Assembly: GCA_040880545.1 (NCBI GenBank)
Contig: JBBDIE010000040.1
Span: 1 to 42,534 of the forward strand
Reading direction: 5' to 3'
DNA from: M55B112 sp040880545
GTDB lineage: Bacteria; Bacteroidota; Bacteroidia; Bacteroidales; GCA-2748055
Length of the DNA stretch: 42,534 nucleotides
Shown: positions 25,105 through 33,689 of the stretch, piece after piece
Layout of the letters: the number at the start of each line of letters is the position of its first letter
Numbering within the stretch: the stretch's first letter is position 1
The notes under the pieces: generated by a model
Told to the model about the DNA's origin: nothing
Databases searched by the model: none
Seen by the model: only the letters and a program-made list of their open reading frames with translations
Made by a program: the position numbers and the translations under genes

Positions 25105-25158
25105 ATGAAACAATCCGTATTTTTAGCAAACGTAAAGCGACGCTATGCCGGAAAATAA
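25105..25158 (+). CDS. 17-residue leader ORF with Shine-Dalgarno, overlapping the next gene
   Basis: ATG at 25105 opens a 17-codon frame (MKQSVFLANVKRRYAGK, stop 25156-25158). A purine-rich AAGGAAGG lies about 7 nt upstream, a strong Shine-Dalgarno for this kind of genome. The frame overlaps the first 14 nt of the 77-residue gene in another frame, so it could couple or attenuate its translation. It is too short to prove as a gene. Confidence 0.3.
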   Translation: MKQSVFLANVKRRYAGK

Positions 25159-25378
25159 AGGAAAACGTGATGAAAAACTGCTGCGAAGAAGCAGAAGCAC
25201 ACTGGCGTTCAACCAGAGAGAAAAAGAGGCTATAGAGCTCTATTGCAGAAAATATAAAATCTCCAACAAGTCTAAGTTCATGCGGGAAACCATCCTTACC
25301 GAAATTTTAAAGCGGTTTGATGAAGACTACCCGACACTTTTCGAACTTGAAAAGCCTAATTTGTTTTATCAAAAATAA
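25145..25378 (+). CDS. Small conserved basic protein, ribbon-helix-helix-like
   Basis: 77 residues, basic at the N-terminus (KGKRDEKLLRRSRSTLAFNQREKEAIELYCRKYKI) with a short strand followed by two predicted helices (SNKSKFMRETILTEILKRF). The pattern of a strand and two helices with RxxI is like ribbon-helix-helix DNA-binding proteins of the CopG/MobC type. I recall similar small proteins in other Bacteroidota but cannot name a family. No toxin gene is adjacent, so an antitoxin role is not supported. Its start overlaps a 17-codon leader ORF. The 173 bp upstream contain no other gene. Confidence 0.6.
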   Translation: MPENKGKRDEKLLRRSRSTLAFNQREKEAIELYCRKYKISNKSKFMRETILTEILKRFDEDYPTLFELEKPNLFYQK

Positions 25379-25415
25379 CAATTCCGGTACGGGAATGCCA
25401 ACTTAGATCCGGTGA

Positions 25416-26417
25416 TCAAAGTATCTCAAGAGAATAGATGATAGATTCCAATTGCCTGATTTTTACCCTTTTTTTCTGGTTGGGATAATAGACATACCCT
25501 TCAACGGTGACTATTCTGTCTCTTTTCGCGTCAAAAACTGTGTGACTAACGAATGGACCTCCCATATATCCACCCTCAAGATCCCATAATCCTCTCATTT
25601 CCACAATATTCATCCCATCGCGCTCCATGTCAAAATAAATGGGAGGATAAGCATTTGAAGTGGTCATGTAGGAAGAATCGTCCGGCCCTTTTACATATTT
25701 TGAAGTAAATTCATTTCTTTTTTTCAGCAAAAGTTCATTTTGAATTGCTTCAGGCCCGGATGCCGGGTATTCGTAAACATGCAGCACCTGTGAAAAATCG
25801 GGTGTTTCAATGGATACGGAACTGTAATTATCGGTCGAAAGGTCTATATTATACCCCCTGGGAATACCAAGTCGGATCTGGTGATTATCAGCCATCAGTT
25901 TTTGTATTTCCAGGTCCATGGAAGATTTATAACTGTTTGTTTGCCGTTGACGGTCGTACTGCACCAGAAAGTTTTGTATCCTGTCTCTGTTTTCCCTGAT
26001 CGCCTCTGACAGGCTCTGGCTGTTTTTCGCCTCAATCTGAACCATGATCTGATTTTTTGCCCATACATCTTTCCTGTACCTGACGGCAGCTTTATCAACT
26101 GTCTCATTTATGGTTACAAGAACCACAGACCGGTGATACTTGAACAATTTGTCAAATGAGGAAGGGGATATCTGTGTCACATCGAACAGTGGTTCACTTT
26201 GGGGTAGGCCGGGAAATTCCTCTTTCAGTATATCCTTTAATAACTCACCTGTTTCACCGTCCCAGATAAATTTATCGGCAACCACTAGTACCTCACCTGC
26301 ACCTCCGGTAATACCTGGAAGAATTCGTCCATTCCCCTTTCCGGGCTGAATGGTTGAATCACACGCTGTAAATATCAGCATGGATGCGACAAATAAAAAT
26401 ATTACATGGTTTTTCAT
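25416..26417 (-). CDS. DUF4837 family lipoprotein
   Basis: 333 residues. The lipoprotein signal ends in the lipobox FTAC (Cys19). The mature part matches the Bacteroidota DUF4837 pattern: LPGITGGAGEVLVVADKFIWDGETGE near the start, a helical SLSEAIRENRDRIQNFLVQYDRQRQ segment, and FVSHTVFDAKRDRIVTVEGYVYYPNQKKR near the end. It is predicted to sit on the periplasmic face of the inner or outer membrane. Its function is unknown. It is separated from tatA by a terminator, so it has its own promoter in the short gap 26418-26471, where I see no exact consensus. Confidence 0.9.
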   Translation of the reverse strand: MKNHVIFLFVASMLIFTACDSTIQPGKGNGRILPGITGGAGEVLVVADKFIWDGETGELLKDILKEEFPGLPQSEPLFDVTQISPSSFDKLFKYHRSVVLVTINETVDKAAVRYRKDVWAKNQIMVQIEAKNSQSLSEAIRENRDRIQNFLVQYDRQRQTNSYKSSMDLEIQKLMADNHQIRLGIPRGYNIDLSTDNYSSVSIETPDFSQVLHVYEYPASGPEAIQNELLLKKRNEFTSKYVKGPDDSSYMTTSNAYPPIYFDMERDGMNIVEMRGLWDLEGGYMGGPFVSHTVFDAKRDRIVTVEGYVYYPNQKKRVKIRQLESIIYSLEIL

Positions 26418-26471
26418 ATGGGAGAATTATATGGTTATTACCTTAATAACGCAAATCCCTTTCATGAAGTA

Positions 26472-26502
26472 TAAAAAAACCTGTTTACTAAAAAACAGGT
26501 TT
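26472..26502 (-). terminator. Rho-independent terminator of tatA
   Basis: A 10-bp perfect inverted repeat (26477-26486 and 26493-26502) with a 6-nt loop is followed by T-rich sequence on the minus strand. It lies 18 nt after the tatA stop. Confidence 0.85.
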
Positions 26503-26520
26503 CGCGAAAATTATCATGCG

Positions 26521-26730
26521 TTACTTCTCGCTCTCCTTAATTTTTTTTTTATCGGCCTCTTCCGGTTCTTTTTCATCATCTCCGGTGGCCTTTTTGAATT
26601 CCTTCATTCCCTGCCCTATTCCACGCATCAACTCAGGTATTTTCTTCCCACCAAACAACAATAAGATCGCGATAACTACCAAAAGGATCTGTGACCATCC
26701 CGGCATTCCTAATAAGACGAAACCTTCCAT
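26521..26730 (-). CDS. tatA: Twin-arginine translocase subunit TatA/TatE
   Basis: 69 residues. One membrane helix (about 11-27) is followed by the hinge FGGKKIPEL, an amphipathic helix (MRGIGQGMKEFKKATG) and a charged Lys/Glu tail, the standard TatA layout. It forms the oligomeric pore of the Tat system for folded proteins. It is transcribed alone, with a TAnnTTTG element in front and a terminator behind; tatC is not in the window. The aldo/keto reductase at 37081 carries a twin-arginine signal and is a likely client. Confidence 0.95.
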   Translation of the reverse strand: MEGFVLLGMPGWSQILLVVIAILLLFGGKKIPELMRGIGQGMKEFKKATGDDEKEPEEADKKKIKESEK

Positions 26731-26753
26731 AATTATTGAATTTAATTGCAGTA

Positions 26754-26761
26754 CAAAATTA
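26754..26761 (-). promoter_or_regulatory. -7 promoter element for tatA
   Basis: The minus strand reads TAATTTTG, an exact TAnnTTTG match 24 nt upstream of the tatA ATG. No clear -33 box. Confidence 0.45.
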
Positions 26762-26814
26762 GTTAATTATTTGAACCCTGAAAACAGTGCCGGAATAAAG
26801 ATGTGCTCGTCAAT

Positions 26815-28149
26815 TTATTTATTAAACAATCCAATGACATCGTTCATGTTTGCATACAACAGCAGTGCCAGCAAGAGCACCATACCTACGATTTGCGCAT
26901 ACTCCATAAATTTGTCTCCCGGTTTTCTTCCACTGATAATCTCGAAAAGTAAAAAGGTTACATGTCCGCCATCCAGTGCAGGAATGGGTAACAGATTCAT
27001 AATCGCCAGCATGATCGAGAGAAAAGCGGTAAGGTTCCAGAAACTTTGCCAGTTCCATGAAGATGGGAAAATACTTCCAATGGTAATAAAGCCCCCCAGC
27101 GACTCGTGTGCCTTGTACTTTTTAGGTTGAAAAAGTTTTTCCAGGCTTTTCAGGTACTTACTGGAAGTTTCTATTCCCTTTTTCAAGCCTGTTGGAATAG
27201 ATTCAAAGAAACTGTACCTTATCTCCACCTCATCATACAGGTCAAAAATGAATGCGGTATCCATTCTCGGACCAACACCGATCAATCCTTTTTCATTACT
27301 GGTAAGGGTAAAATCGAGAATATTTCCGTCTCTTTCGGCTCTTATACTGATTTGTTGGTTGACCTTACCTGCCATCCCCTCTCTGAACTGATCCCAGAAC
27401 TTAATTTCTTCTCCATTCAGCCCGATGATGTGGTCGCCAGGCTTCACCCCTGCTTTGTGGGCCGGATTATCCACCAGTACTTCCCCTACCACAAACGGTA
27501 TCCGGGGAATGATCATGATACTGCTTTTGGACAACATCGGGAGGAACTTGTCATCCACTGGTAGTATTACCTGCTCCCCGTCACGTTCAACTGTTATCTC
27601 CTGCACTTCATTCAACCATATGTCTCCCGGGATATTTTCCCACCGTTCAACGGCCACACCATCCAGTTTCAACACTTTATCGCCGTTCTGAAAGCCAATT
27701 TCCTTGGCAAGGCTATCCACCATAACTCCGTATTTGAGGTTCTCGTTGGGAACATACTTCTCCCCCCAGGTATAGGAAACCATGATGTAAATCACGATGG
27801 CAAGTAAAAAGTTTACCATGACGCCGCCAAGCATGATCAGCAGTCTTTGCCAGGCTTTCTTCGAACGAAACTCGTGGGGCTCGGCAGGCTTGGCCATTTG
27901 GTCACGGTCCATTGATTCATCAATCATACCACTGATCTTCACATAACCTCCAAGTGGCAACCATCCTATACCATACTCTGTCTCGCCAATTTTTTTCTTA
28001 AAAAGGGAAAATTTTATATCAAAAAAAAGATAAAATTTTTCAACCCGGGTTTTAAATGCCCTTGCGAGAATAAAATGTCCCATTTCGTGTAAAACGATCA
28101 GGATCGATAAACTTAAAAGAAATTGTCCTAATTTTATTATAAATATCAT
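26815..28149 (-). CDS. rseP: Site-2 zinc metalloprotease RseP
   Basis: 444 residues. The zinc motif HEMGH (21-25) lies in the first membrane helix, two PDZ domains occupy roughly residues 130-300 (KAGVKPGDHIIGLNGEEI in the second), and the conserved NLLPIPALDGGH motif near residue 390 brings the third zinc ligand. It cleaves membrane-bound anti-sigma factors and leftover signal peptides within the inner membrane. It is coupled to dxr by a 4-nt ATGA overlap, the common gene order. No anti-sigma factor gene is in the window, so the substrate is not identified. Confidence 0.97.
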   Translation of the reverse strand: MIFIIKLGQFLLSLSILIVLHEMGHFILARAFKTRVEKFYLFFDIKFSLFKKKIGETEYGIGWLPLGGYVKISGMIDESMDRDQMAKPAEPHEFRSKKAWQRLLIMLGGVMVNFLLAIVIYIMVSYTWGEKYVPNENLKYGVMVDSLAKEIGFQNGDKVLKLDGVAVERWENIPGDIWLNEVQEITVERDGEQVILPVDDKFLPMLSKSSIMIIPRIPFVVGEVLVDNPAHKAGVKPGDHIIGLNGEEIKFWDQFREGMAGKVNQQISIRAERDGNILDFTLTSNEKGLIGVGPRMDTAFIFDLYDEVEIRYSFFESIPTGLKKGIETSSKYLKSLEKLFQPKKYKAHESLGGFITIGSIFPSSWNWQSFWNLTAFLSIMLAIMNLLPIPALDGGHVTFLLFEIISGRKPGDKFMEYAQIVGMVLLLALLLYANMNDVIGLFNK

Positions 28150-29306
28150 GTTATTTGCTCTATTAACTGTTCAGATAATTTACGTGCCATTGCGTCCGAT
28201 TTTAAAAGCTCATTCAGGTCGGGTTGTTTTATAAAACCCGACTTTTCAAGTGTCTTCTCAATAATATCGGGAATGGTTAAAAACCCTATTTTCCTGTTCA
28301 AAAATGCCTCTACTGCAATCTCATTTGCTGCATTCATAATACAGGGCCAGTTTCCTCCTCTTTCAAGTGCCTGAAAAGAAATTGCAAGGTTACGAAAATT
28401 TTTCAAATCCGGGGCCTGGAAATTCAAATTTGGGGTCTCTGCAAAACTGAAGCGGGGATATTCGGAAGGAATCCGCTCCGGAAAGGCCAGGGCGTACTGT
28501 ATAGGGAGTCGCATATCCGGTAATCCCATTTGTGCCTTCATGGATCCATCCTTAAATTGTACCAGCGAATGTATGATTGACTGGGAGTGGATGACCACAT
28601 CAATTTGATCCGGTTTCAGGTCGAAGAGCCACTTTGCTTCAATCACCTCGAGCCCTTTGTTCATCATTGTTGCAGAATCGATACTGATTTTCGGGCCCAT
28701 ACACCAGTTGGGGTGGTTCAGGGCCTGCTCGGGGGTAACATTCTCCAGTTCTGTAGTGGTCATGTTCAGAAATGGTCCGCCTGAAGCCGTGAGAATTATT
28801 TTCTCAATGGCGTCGGTATATTCGCCCACCAGGCACTGAAAAATAGCTGAATGTTCAGAATCTACCGGGATGATGGCTGCATTATGTTCCCTTGCCAGTG
28901 CCATGATCATCTCCCCTGCAACAACCATGGTCTCCTTATTGGCAAGGGCAATACCCTTTCCTGCCTCAATTGCCGCGATGGTGGGTTTTAACCCTGCAAA
29001 TCCAACCATGGCAGTGAGCACCATATGCACCGATTCCATGGCTACTACCTGGTCTATCGCCTCCATGCCCCGGTATATTTTCACTGGTAAACGGGAAAGT
29101 TCTCTCTCCAGATGCTGGTAGTGCGCTTTGTTTGAAATGACAACCACATTGGGTACAAATTCATGGGCCTGTTCAATGAGTAGCTCCACATTATTGTTTG
29201 CTGTAAGCACCTCAACTTCAAACCGTTCGGGATTATTACGGATAACTTCAAGCGCCTGTGTTCCGATGGACCCGGTGGATCCAAGTATAGCTATACCTCT
29301 CTTCAT
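28146..29306 (-). CDS. dxr: 1-deoxy-D-xylulose 5-phosphate reductoisomerase
   Basis: 386 residues from the ATG at 29306, which starts 4 nt after the stop of the upstream M23 gene; a start at 29321 would overlap it. The NADPH motif GSTGSIGTQAL (near 8-18), the metal-site segment PVDSEHSAIFQ and the NHPNWCMGPKISIDSATMMNKGLEVIEA-type loop, which holds substrate and metal contacts, are all intact. It makes 2-C-methyl-D-erythritol 4-phosphate, the second step of the MEP isoprenoid pathway. It is co-transcribed with the M23 peptidase and rseP. Confidence 0.97.
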   Translation of the reverse strand: MKRGIAILGSTGSIGTQALEVIRNNPERFEVEVLTANNNVELLIEQAHEFVPNVVVISNKAHYQHLERELSRLPVKIYRGMEAIDQVVAMESVHMVLTAMVGFAGLKPTIAAIEAGKGIALANKETMVVAGEMIMALAREHNAAIIPVDSEHSAIFQCLVGEYTDAIEKIILTASGGPFLNMTTTELENVTPEQALNHPNWCMGPKISIDSATMMNKGLEVIEAKWLFDLKPDQIDVVIHSQSIIHSLVQFKDGSMKAQMGLPDMRLPIQYALAFPERIPSEYPRFSFAETPNLNFQAPDLKNFRNLAISFQALERGGNWPCIMNAANEIAVEAFLNRKIGFLTIPDIIEKTLEKSGFIKQPDLNELLKSDAMARKLSEQLIEQIT

Positions 29307-29310
29307 TCCG

Positions 29311-30180
29311 TCAGAATACAATATAATCGGTTGGGTTTAACGGAACCCCGTTGTGCCAGAGTTCAAAGTGGAGATGAGGTCCGGTGGTGAGCTCCCCTGA
29401 ATTTCCTATTATTGCTATGGCATCTCCTGCATTAACCTTTAATCCTACTGTTTTAAAAAGTTCTGCATTGTGCTTGTATACAGACATCATGTTAAAGTCG
29501 TGCTGGATCTGTATTACATATCCGGTTTCGAGGGTCCAGGTGGCCATGGTTACAGTGCCGTCAAGTGTTGCTTTCACCACCTCATTGGGTCCTGCCACCA
29601 GATCTATCCCATAATGTTTCTCCAGCGGATTGAACGGGTTGGTGACTATTCCCTGAACCGGTGTAAAAAAATGTATATCATACAGTTCGCTCCCTTCGGA
29701 AGCCTGTTCCGTAATACTGAGCCTGAACTGCTCCTCAGCTTCCACCTGCTGACGTAAGATTGAGTCATTGGCAGATCTTAAAAATACAATCTCATCCGGC
29801 CCCCGTGAAGTTGATGTGTCGTTCAGGAAATTCTCCGGACGCTCCCCGTTTACAATCCTGTTAATATTTAAAAAGTATTGGTCACGCATGGCCAGCTCTC
29901 TTTGCAGGGAGTCCAGTTTCATGGCATTCAGACGAATGTTATGACTCATCATGGCATCCGGGTAACCCGGAATCAGTTCCCGTACTGGTGTATAAGCCAC
30001 TGTAACATAAACCAGTGAAATTCCCACCAGGGTGAAAATACATATGATGGCCGCGATGTTTAACCGCGATAATCTGACAAATCCGACCTCCTCATAAGAT
30101 TCTTCGTTGAGTACCACAAGGCGATACTTGTGCATTAACTTTCTCAGAAAGCCGTTTTTTTTCTCTTTAACTCGTGCCAT
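29311..30180 (-). CDS. M23 family membrane-anchored peptidoglycan endopeptidase
   Basis: 289 residues from the ATG at 30180; the open frame continues upstream, but this start gives a basic N-terminus followed by one membrane helix (about 42-62). A coiled-coil linker (about 80-165) leads to a lysostaphin-type domain with zinc ligands His189 and Asp193 (HYGIDLVAG) and His269/His271 (GPHLHFELW). All catalytic residues are present, so it should be active rather than an EnvC/NlpD-like regulator. It is inner-membrane anchored and would cut peptidoglycan cross-bridges in the periplasm. It heads the operon with dxr and rseP. Confidence 0.93.
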   Translation of the reverse strand: MARVKEKKNGFLRKLMHKYRLVVLNEESYEEVGFVRLSRLNIAAIICIFTLVGISLVYVTVAYTPVRELIPGYPDAMMSHNIRLNAMKLDSLQRELAMRDQYFLNINRIVNGERPENFLNDTSTSRGPDEIVFLRSANDSILRQQVEAEEQFRLSITEQASEGSELYDIHFFTPVQGIVTNPFNPLEKHYGIDLVAGPNEVVKATLDGTVTMATWTLETGYVIQIQHDFNMMSVYKHNAELFKTVGLKVNAGDAIAIIGNSGELTTGPHLHFELWHNGVPLNPTDYIVF

Positions 30181-30199
30181 GAATAATCGGAATGAGGCA

Positions 30200-30207
30200 C
30201 AAAGATA
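30200..30207 (-). promoter_or_regulatory. -7 promoter element of the M23-dxr-rseP operon
   Basis: The minus strand reads TATCTTTG, an exact TAnnTTTG match identical to the lepA element, 20 nt upstream of the M23 ATG. No clear -33 box. Confidence 0.5.
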
Positions 30208-30394
30208 ATAAACATAGTTGATAGTTGCTTTATCAGTTTGGAGGTTCTGGTTCTCAAAGGCTATGCATGCTGTTATCCGCATCAGATGCTGCTCTGGTGA
30301 AAAAATAAAGCTGGTCGTAGTAACTGTCCGGATGGCACTGTATTATTTGGTTATTATCTATTTCTACGTATATTAAGGGCTCGAATTTACACCT

Positions 30395-30957
30395 ATGTCG
30401 CACGGACGTTTTGACAACCCGGTTGTCGCAACCCTAACCGGTATTCTTGATATATTCAGAAAACAAAAACTATCGGAAAGGTTGACAGATGCCGATCGTA
30501 TAGATGGTAAAACCTGTATCATTACCGGGGCCAATTCCGGATTGGGGTTCGCACTGGCGGTGGATCTTGCCAGGCGCGGTGGACATGTGTGCTGAATACA
30601 CTGGCTGTTGAATTGTCACGCAAGCTCAACAACCCTGAACCGGATGTTTCCATGAACATCATCTGTCCAGGGCCGGTTAATTCAAATATTATCCGCAGCG
30701 CCCCCTGGGTGGTAAGAGTTGTTATGCGGGCAATTTTCTTCCTGTTTTTTCAGTCACCTGCCAAGGCTGCAAAGCCAGTGGTCTATATGGGTATATCGCC
30801 CGACTATGAAGGAATGACAGCATCTTATCTCCACATGTTCAATAAGAAAGATATGGATCCGAAAGTTTATATGGAAGAGGAAGGAGAAAAGTTATGGAAC
30901 CATTCCAAAGCGGTTTGGGAACGCATTGATGACCGGGCAATGGTTTGCAGTTTCTAA
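30395..30957 (+). pseudogene. Short-chain dehydrogenase pseudogene with internal deletion and frameshift
   Basis: The first part (30395-30595, 66 codons) has the Rossmann motif GKTCIITGANSGLGFALAVDLARRGGHV and then runs into a stop. The second part (about 30589-30957), in another frame, starts directly with LNTLAVELSRKLN, which in intact enzymes follows the catalytic YxxxK, and runs to the C-terminus. The region with the NAG motif, the catalytic Ser and Tyr-x3-Lys (about 130-150 residues) is absent. The two parts are joined out of frame near 30585-30595. No functional enzyme can be made. It could also be an assembly artefact. The intact parent would be a retinol-dehydrogenase-like SDR of about 320 residues. 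Confidence 0.8.
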
Positions 30958-31214
30958 AATTCGAAAAGTGGAAGAATATCTGACCGTACGTATGCCTCTC
31001 CACTGTTGCTTTCAAGAAACGTCTCCCTGATTATGGCATCGCTTTCATCATTGAAAAGCTCCATATGTATCAACACCCAGGGTTTGAAACTGCTTGTCCA
31101 ATCCTCAGATTCATTTCCGTTATGTGAGATCATACTGGTACCCAAACTGGTTGTCATTCCCGTGAACAATTTGTTGCTTTCCGGTGAATACAAAACATAT
31201 ACCTTGTATAGCAT
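30954..31214 (-). CDS. GIY-YIG-fold protein, probably catalytically inactive
   Basis: 86 residues from the ATG at 31214 (the open frame extends upstream). The pattern YKVYVLYSPESNKLFTGMTTSL matches the GIY...YIG strands of the small URI-type family, and RETFLES matches the helix with the catalytic Glu. The conserved Arg that follows (normally LERRLxxHN) is replaced: the sequence reads LGTSMISHN, so the Arg pair is Thr-Ser. Nuclease activity is doubtful. Its end overlaps the end of the SDR pseudogene by 4 nt (convergent). Confidence 0.7.
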   Translation of the reverse strand: MLYKVYVLYSPESNKLFTGMTTSLGTSMISHNGNESEDWTSSFKPWVLIHMELFNDESDAIIRETFLESNSGEAYVRSDILPLFEF

Positions 31215-31603
31215 TGCTTTACGTATTAGTGCAATAAAATTAATTATTATTCGTCCAGGATTCTGCAATACAGACTGTTTAGCACCCGTTTTTTGACAAA
31301 TGGATGCATTTGGGGTATATACGATGCGTTAACTCCCATAATACCACACCGGCTTCCCTATTGGATAAATTCCTTTTATTTCATAGATCTCCATAATTAT
31401 CAACAGTCCCCGAGCGTAGTCGAGGCCGGGGAGTGGGATTCGCCATTGAAACCTTCAAAATCCGGCCAATATATCGTTTACCTTTTCCGATTTTTGGAAA
31501 AAAAGGGATTAATTTACCAACTATTATTAATTTTAAAATTCCGAAAATCCAGTACCAGCGTACCATGATGCAACTTACAAGAATAATTCACCCACAGGAG
31601 ATT
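31215..31603. other. Intergenic region upstream of the esterase gene
   Basis: 389 bp without a convincing gene. An open frame reaches the esterase start from 31433, but it has no signal peptide until 31604 and is probably untranslated. The region holds the REP-like element at 31406-31431 and AT-rich sequence near 31500-31560. No exact TAnnTTTG promoter element was found for the esterase. Confidence 0.5.
31406..31431. repeat. REP-like palindromic element (GAGCGTAGTCGA core)
   Basis: TCCCCG (31406-31411) and CGGGGA (31426-31431) form a 6-bp stem around AGCGTAGTCGAGGC. This is very close to the widespread short repeat with core CTGAGCGTAGTCGAAGG found scattered in many bacterial genomes. Only this copy was seen in the window. 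Its origin and role are unclear. Confidence 0.6.
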
Positions 31604-33553
31604 ATGAAATCTTTTCTGGCCCGCTTTGGAACTGTCATTTTTTTACTGATATTATTGCAATTTCAGCTGCATGCAGAGATACGGCTTCCTGCAATTATTG
31701 GCGATGGTATGGTATTGCAGCGTGATGAATCCGTAAAAATATGGGGATGGGCAGAACCAGGTGAGCGGGTTACTGTAAAGTTTAAAAAGGGAACCTATAA
31801 AACAGATACAGGGAAAGATGGGAAATGGATGATAAAGCTGCCCCCTATGCTTGCCGGCGGACCGTATGATATGGAGATCAGGGGCACCAATAAAATCATC
31901 ATAAAAAATATCCTTGTGGGCGATGTCTGGATATGTTCCGGACAATCGAACATGACCCATAATTTTGGACGGCACCGGGAAAGATATGCCCGGGAAATTG
32001 CCGGGGCCAATATTCCGGAAATTCGTCAATTCCTGGTACCGACAAATGCAGTTATCACTGGACCGATTGAAGATGCACCAAGCCCTGGATGGAAAGAGGC
32101 AACTTCAGAAACGGTATTGGATTTCACGGTGATTGGTTACTTCTTCGCGAAAAAGCTTTATGACAGATACCATATACCCATGGGCATCATCAATGCCAGT
32201 GTCGGAGGTACCCCTATTGAAGCATGGACCAGCGAGAATGGCTTGAAGGAATTCTCTTCCATCCTGGCAACCATTGAAAAGAACAAGGATACCGCCTATG
32301 TAAACAGTGCTAACCGGAAAGCAAGGGAAGCAGAGAAACATGCTGCACTACAAAAAACCGGCGACAAGGGCATCACTGGGGCCGTTACATGGTACGATCC
32401 TTCCCATGAGCCTCTGAACTGGAAAAGAATAAATATTCCGGGGTATTGGGAGGACCAGGGAATCAGAAATCTGGACGGCGTAGTGTGGTACCGCAGGGAG
32501 ATCGATGTTCCTGAATCAATGACGGAGTTGGATGCAATTGTTAAGCTTGGAAGAATTGTCAATGCTGATGAATTCTATGTAAATGGCAAGCGCGTCGGAA
32601 ATACGACCTACGAATATCCCCAGAGAGAATACGTCGTTCCCGGAGGGGTTCTGAAAACAGGTAAAAACCTGTTAGTTATCCGGGTGACCAATAATTCCGG
32701 GAAGGGAGGATTTGTTCCCGATAAGCCCTACCTGATCATTGCATCAGGCGACACGATTGATCTGAAAGGGTATTGGCAATACAAAGTGGGAGAGGTGTTC
32801 AGCTATAACAAACCGAACAGTACCTTTATTTCAGCCCAACATCAACCAACAACGCTGTACAATGGGATGATTGCACCTATTACCAGGTATACAATACGTG
32901 GAATATTGTGGTACCAGGGAGAGAGCAATGCCTCCAACCCACAGGCTTATAAAAAGATGCTGCCAAACCTGATCAGTGACTGGCGGAGTCAGTGGAAGTT
33001 AGGTGATATCCCGTTCCTCATTGCCCAACTCCCTAATTTCATGGAAGTTGATTATTCCCCTTCTGAAAGCAATTGGGCCATGATACGTGAAGTTCAGCTG
33101 GAAACTGCTTTAAATACTGCCAATACCGGGCTTGGAATTAATATAGACCTGGGTGAATGGAACGACATTCACGCCGGAAACAAAAAGCCTGTGGGTGAGA
33201 GGCTGGCCCTGGCTGCCATGAAAATCTCCTACAGAGAAAACAATATCGTACATTCCGGTCCCATTTTAAAGTCATGGAGAATTGAAGGAGACAAAATCAT
33301 CCTGTCATTCGATGCTGTAGGGAGTGGACTGGTGTCGGGTAATGGCGAGGAACTGGCTCATTTTGCCATTGCCGGGGAAGACAAGAATTTTAAATGGGCA
33401 AAAGCGGAAATTAAAAATAACGAAGTGATTGTCTGGTGCGACAACATTCCTCATCCAAAATTTCTGCGATACGGCTGGGCCGACAATCCTGATTTTGCAA
33501 ATTTATATAACAGGGAAGGACTCCCTGCATCACCATTCAGGATTGCATTGTGA
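31604..33553 (+). CDS. Secreted sialate O-acetylesterase (SGNH-type)
   Basis: 649 residues from the ATG at 31604, which gives a Sec signal peptide (MKSFLARFGTVIFLLILLQF, cleavage near LHA-EI). The SGNH-type active site is visible: Ser115 in CSGQSNM, the WYQGESN block (436-442) and Asp521/His523 in NDIHAGNK. Between these, residues about 270-380 form a beta-sandwich insert (WYRREIDVPESM, FYVNGKRVG) like a galactose-binding or GH2-type module, usual for this family. It removes O-acetyl groups from sialic acids or xylans in the periplasm or at the surface. It stands alone on the plus strand; the gap begins 19 nt after its stop. Confidence 0.93.
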   Translation: MKSFLARFGTVIFLLILLQFQLHAEIRLPAIIGDGMVLQRDESVKIWGWAEPGERVTVKFKKGTYKTDTGKDGKWMIKLPPMLAGGPYDMEIRGTNKIIIKNILVGDVWICSGQSNMTHNFGRHRERYAREIAGANIPEIRQFLVPTNAVITGPIEDAPSPGWKEATSETVLDFTVIGYFFAKKLYDRYHIPMGIINASVGGTPIEAWTSENGLKEFSSILATIEKNKDTAYVNSANRKAREAEKHAALQKTGDKGITGAVTWYDPSHEPLNWKRINIPGYWEDQGIRNLDGVVWYRREIDVPESMTELDAIVKLGRIVNADEFYVNGKRVGNTTYEYPQREYVVPGGVLKTGKNLLVIRVTNNSGKGGFVPDKPYLIIASGDTIDLKGYWQYKVGEVFSYNKPNSTFISAQHQPTTLYNGMIAPITRYTIRGILWYQGESNASNPQAYKKMLPNLISDWRSQWKLGDIPFLIAQLPNFMEVDYSPSESNWAMIREVQLETALNTANTGLGINIDLGEWNDIHAGNKKPVGERLALAAMKISYRENNIVHSGPILKSWRIEGDKIILSFDAVGSGLVSGNGEELAHFAIAGEDKNFKWAKAEIKNNEVIVWCDNIPHPKFLRYGWADNPDFANLYNREGLPASPFRIAL

Positions 33554-33572
33554 AAGTTGTGCGATGGGTATT

Positions 33573-33672
33573 NNNNNNNNNNNNNNNNNNNNNNNNNNNN
33601 NNNNNNNNNNNNNNNNNNNNNNNNNNNNNNNNNNNNNNNNNNNNNNNNNNNNNNNNNNNNNNNNNNNNNNNN
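33573..33672. other. Assembly gap of 100 N
   Basis: Exactly 100 undetermined bases, the default size for a gap of unknown length. The esterase gene ends 19 nt before and the class A penicillin-binding protein gene ends 17 nt after it. Both genes are complete, so no gene is visibly cut, but missing sequence may hold further genes. Confidence 0.99.
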
Positions 33673-33689
33673 TAAAGAATCAATATATC

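Noticed and set aside
25145..25378. Antitoxin of a toxin-antitoxin pair
   Set aside because: The neighbouring genes are a flippase and a DUF4837 lipoprotein; no toxin-like frame overlaps or follows it.
26516..27130. Open frame of 204 codons on the plus strand across tatA and rseP
   Set aside because: Antisense to two well-identified genes and their intergenic region; no motif or signal.
31433..31603. 57-codon N-terminal extension of the esterase frame
   Set aside because: The signal peptide begins at 31604; the extension has a basic, low-complexity sequence and starts next to the REP-like element, so it is probably not translated.
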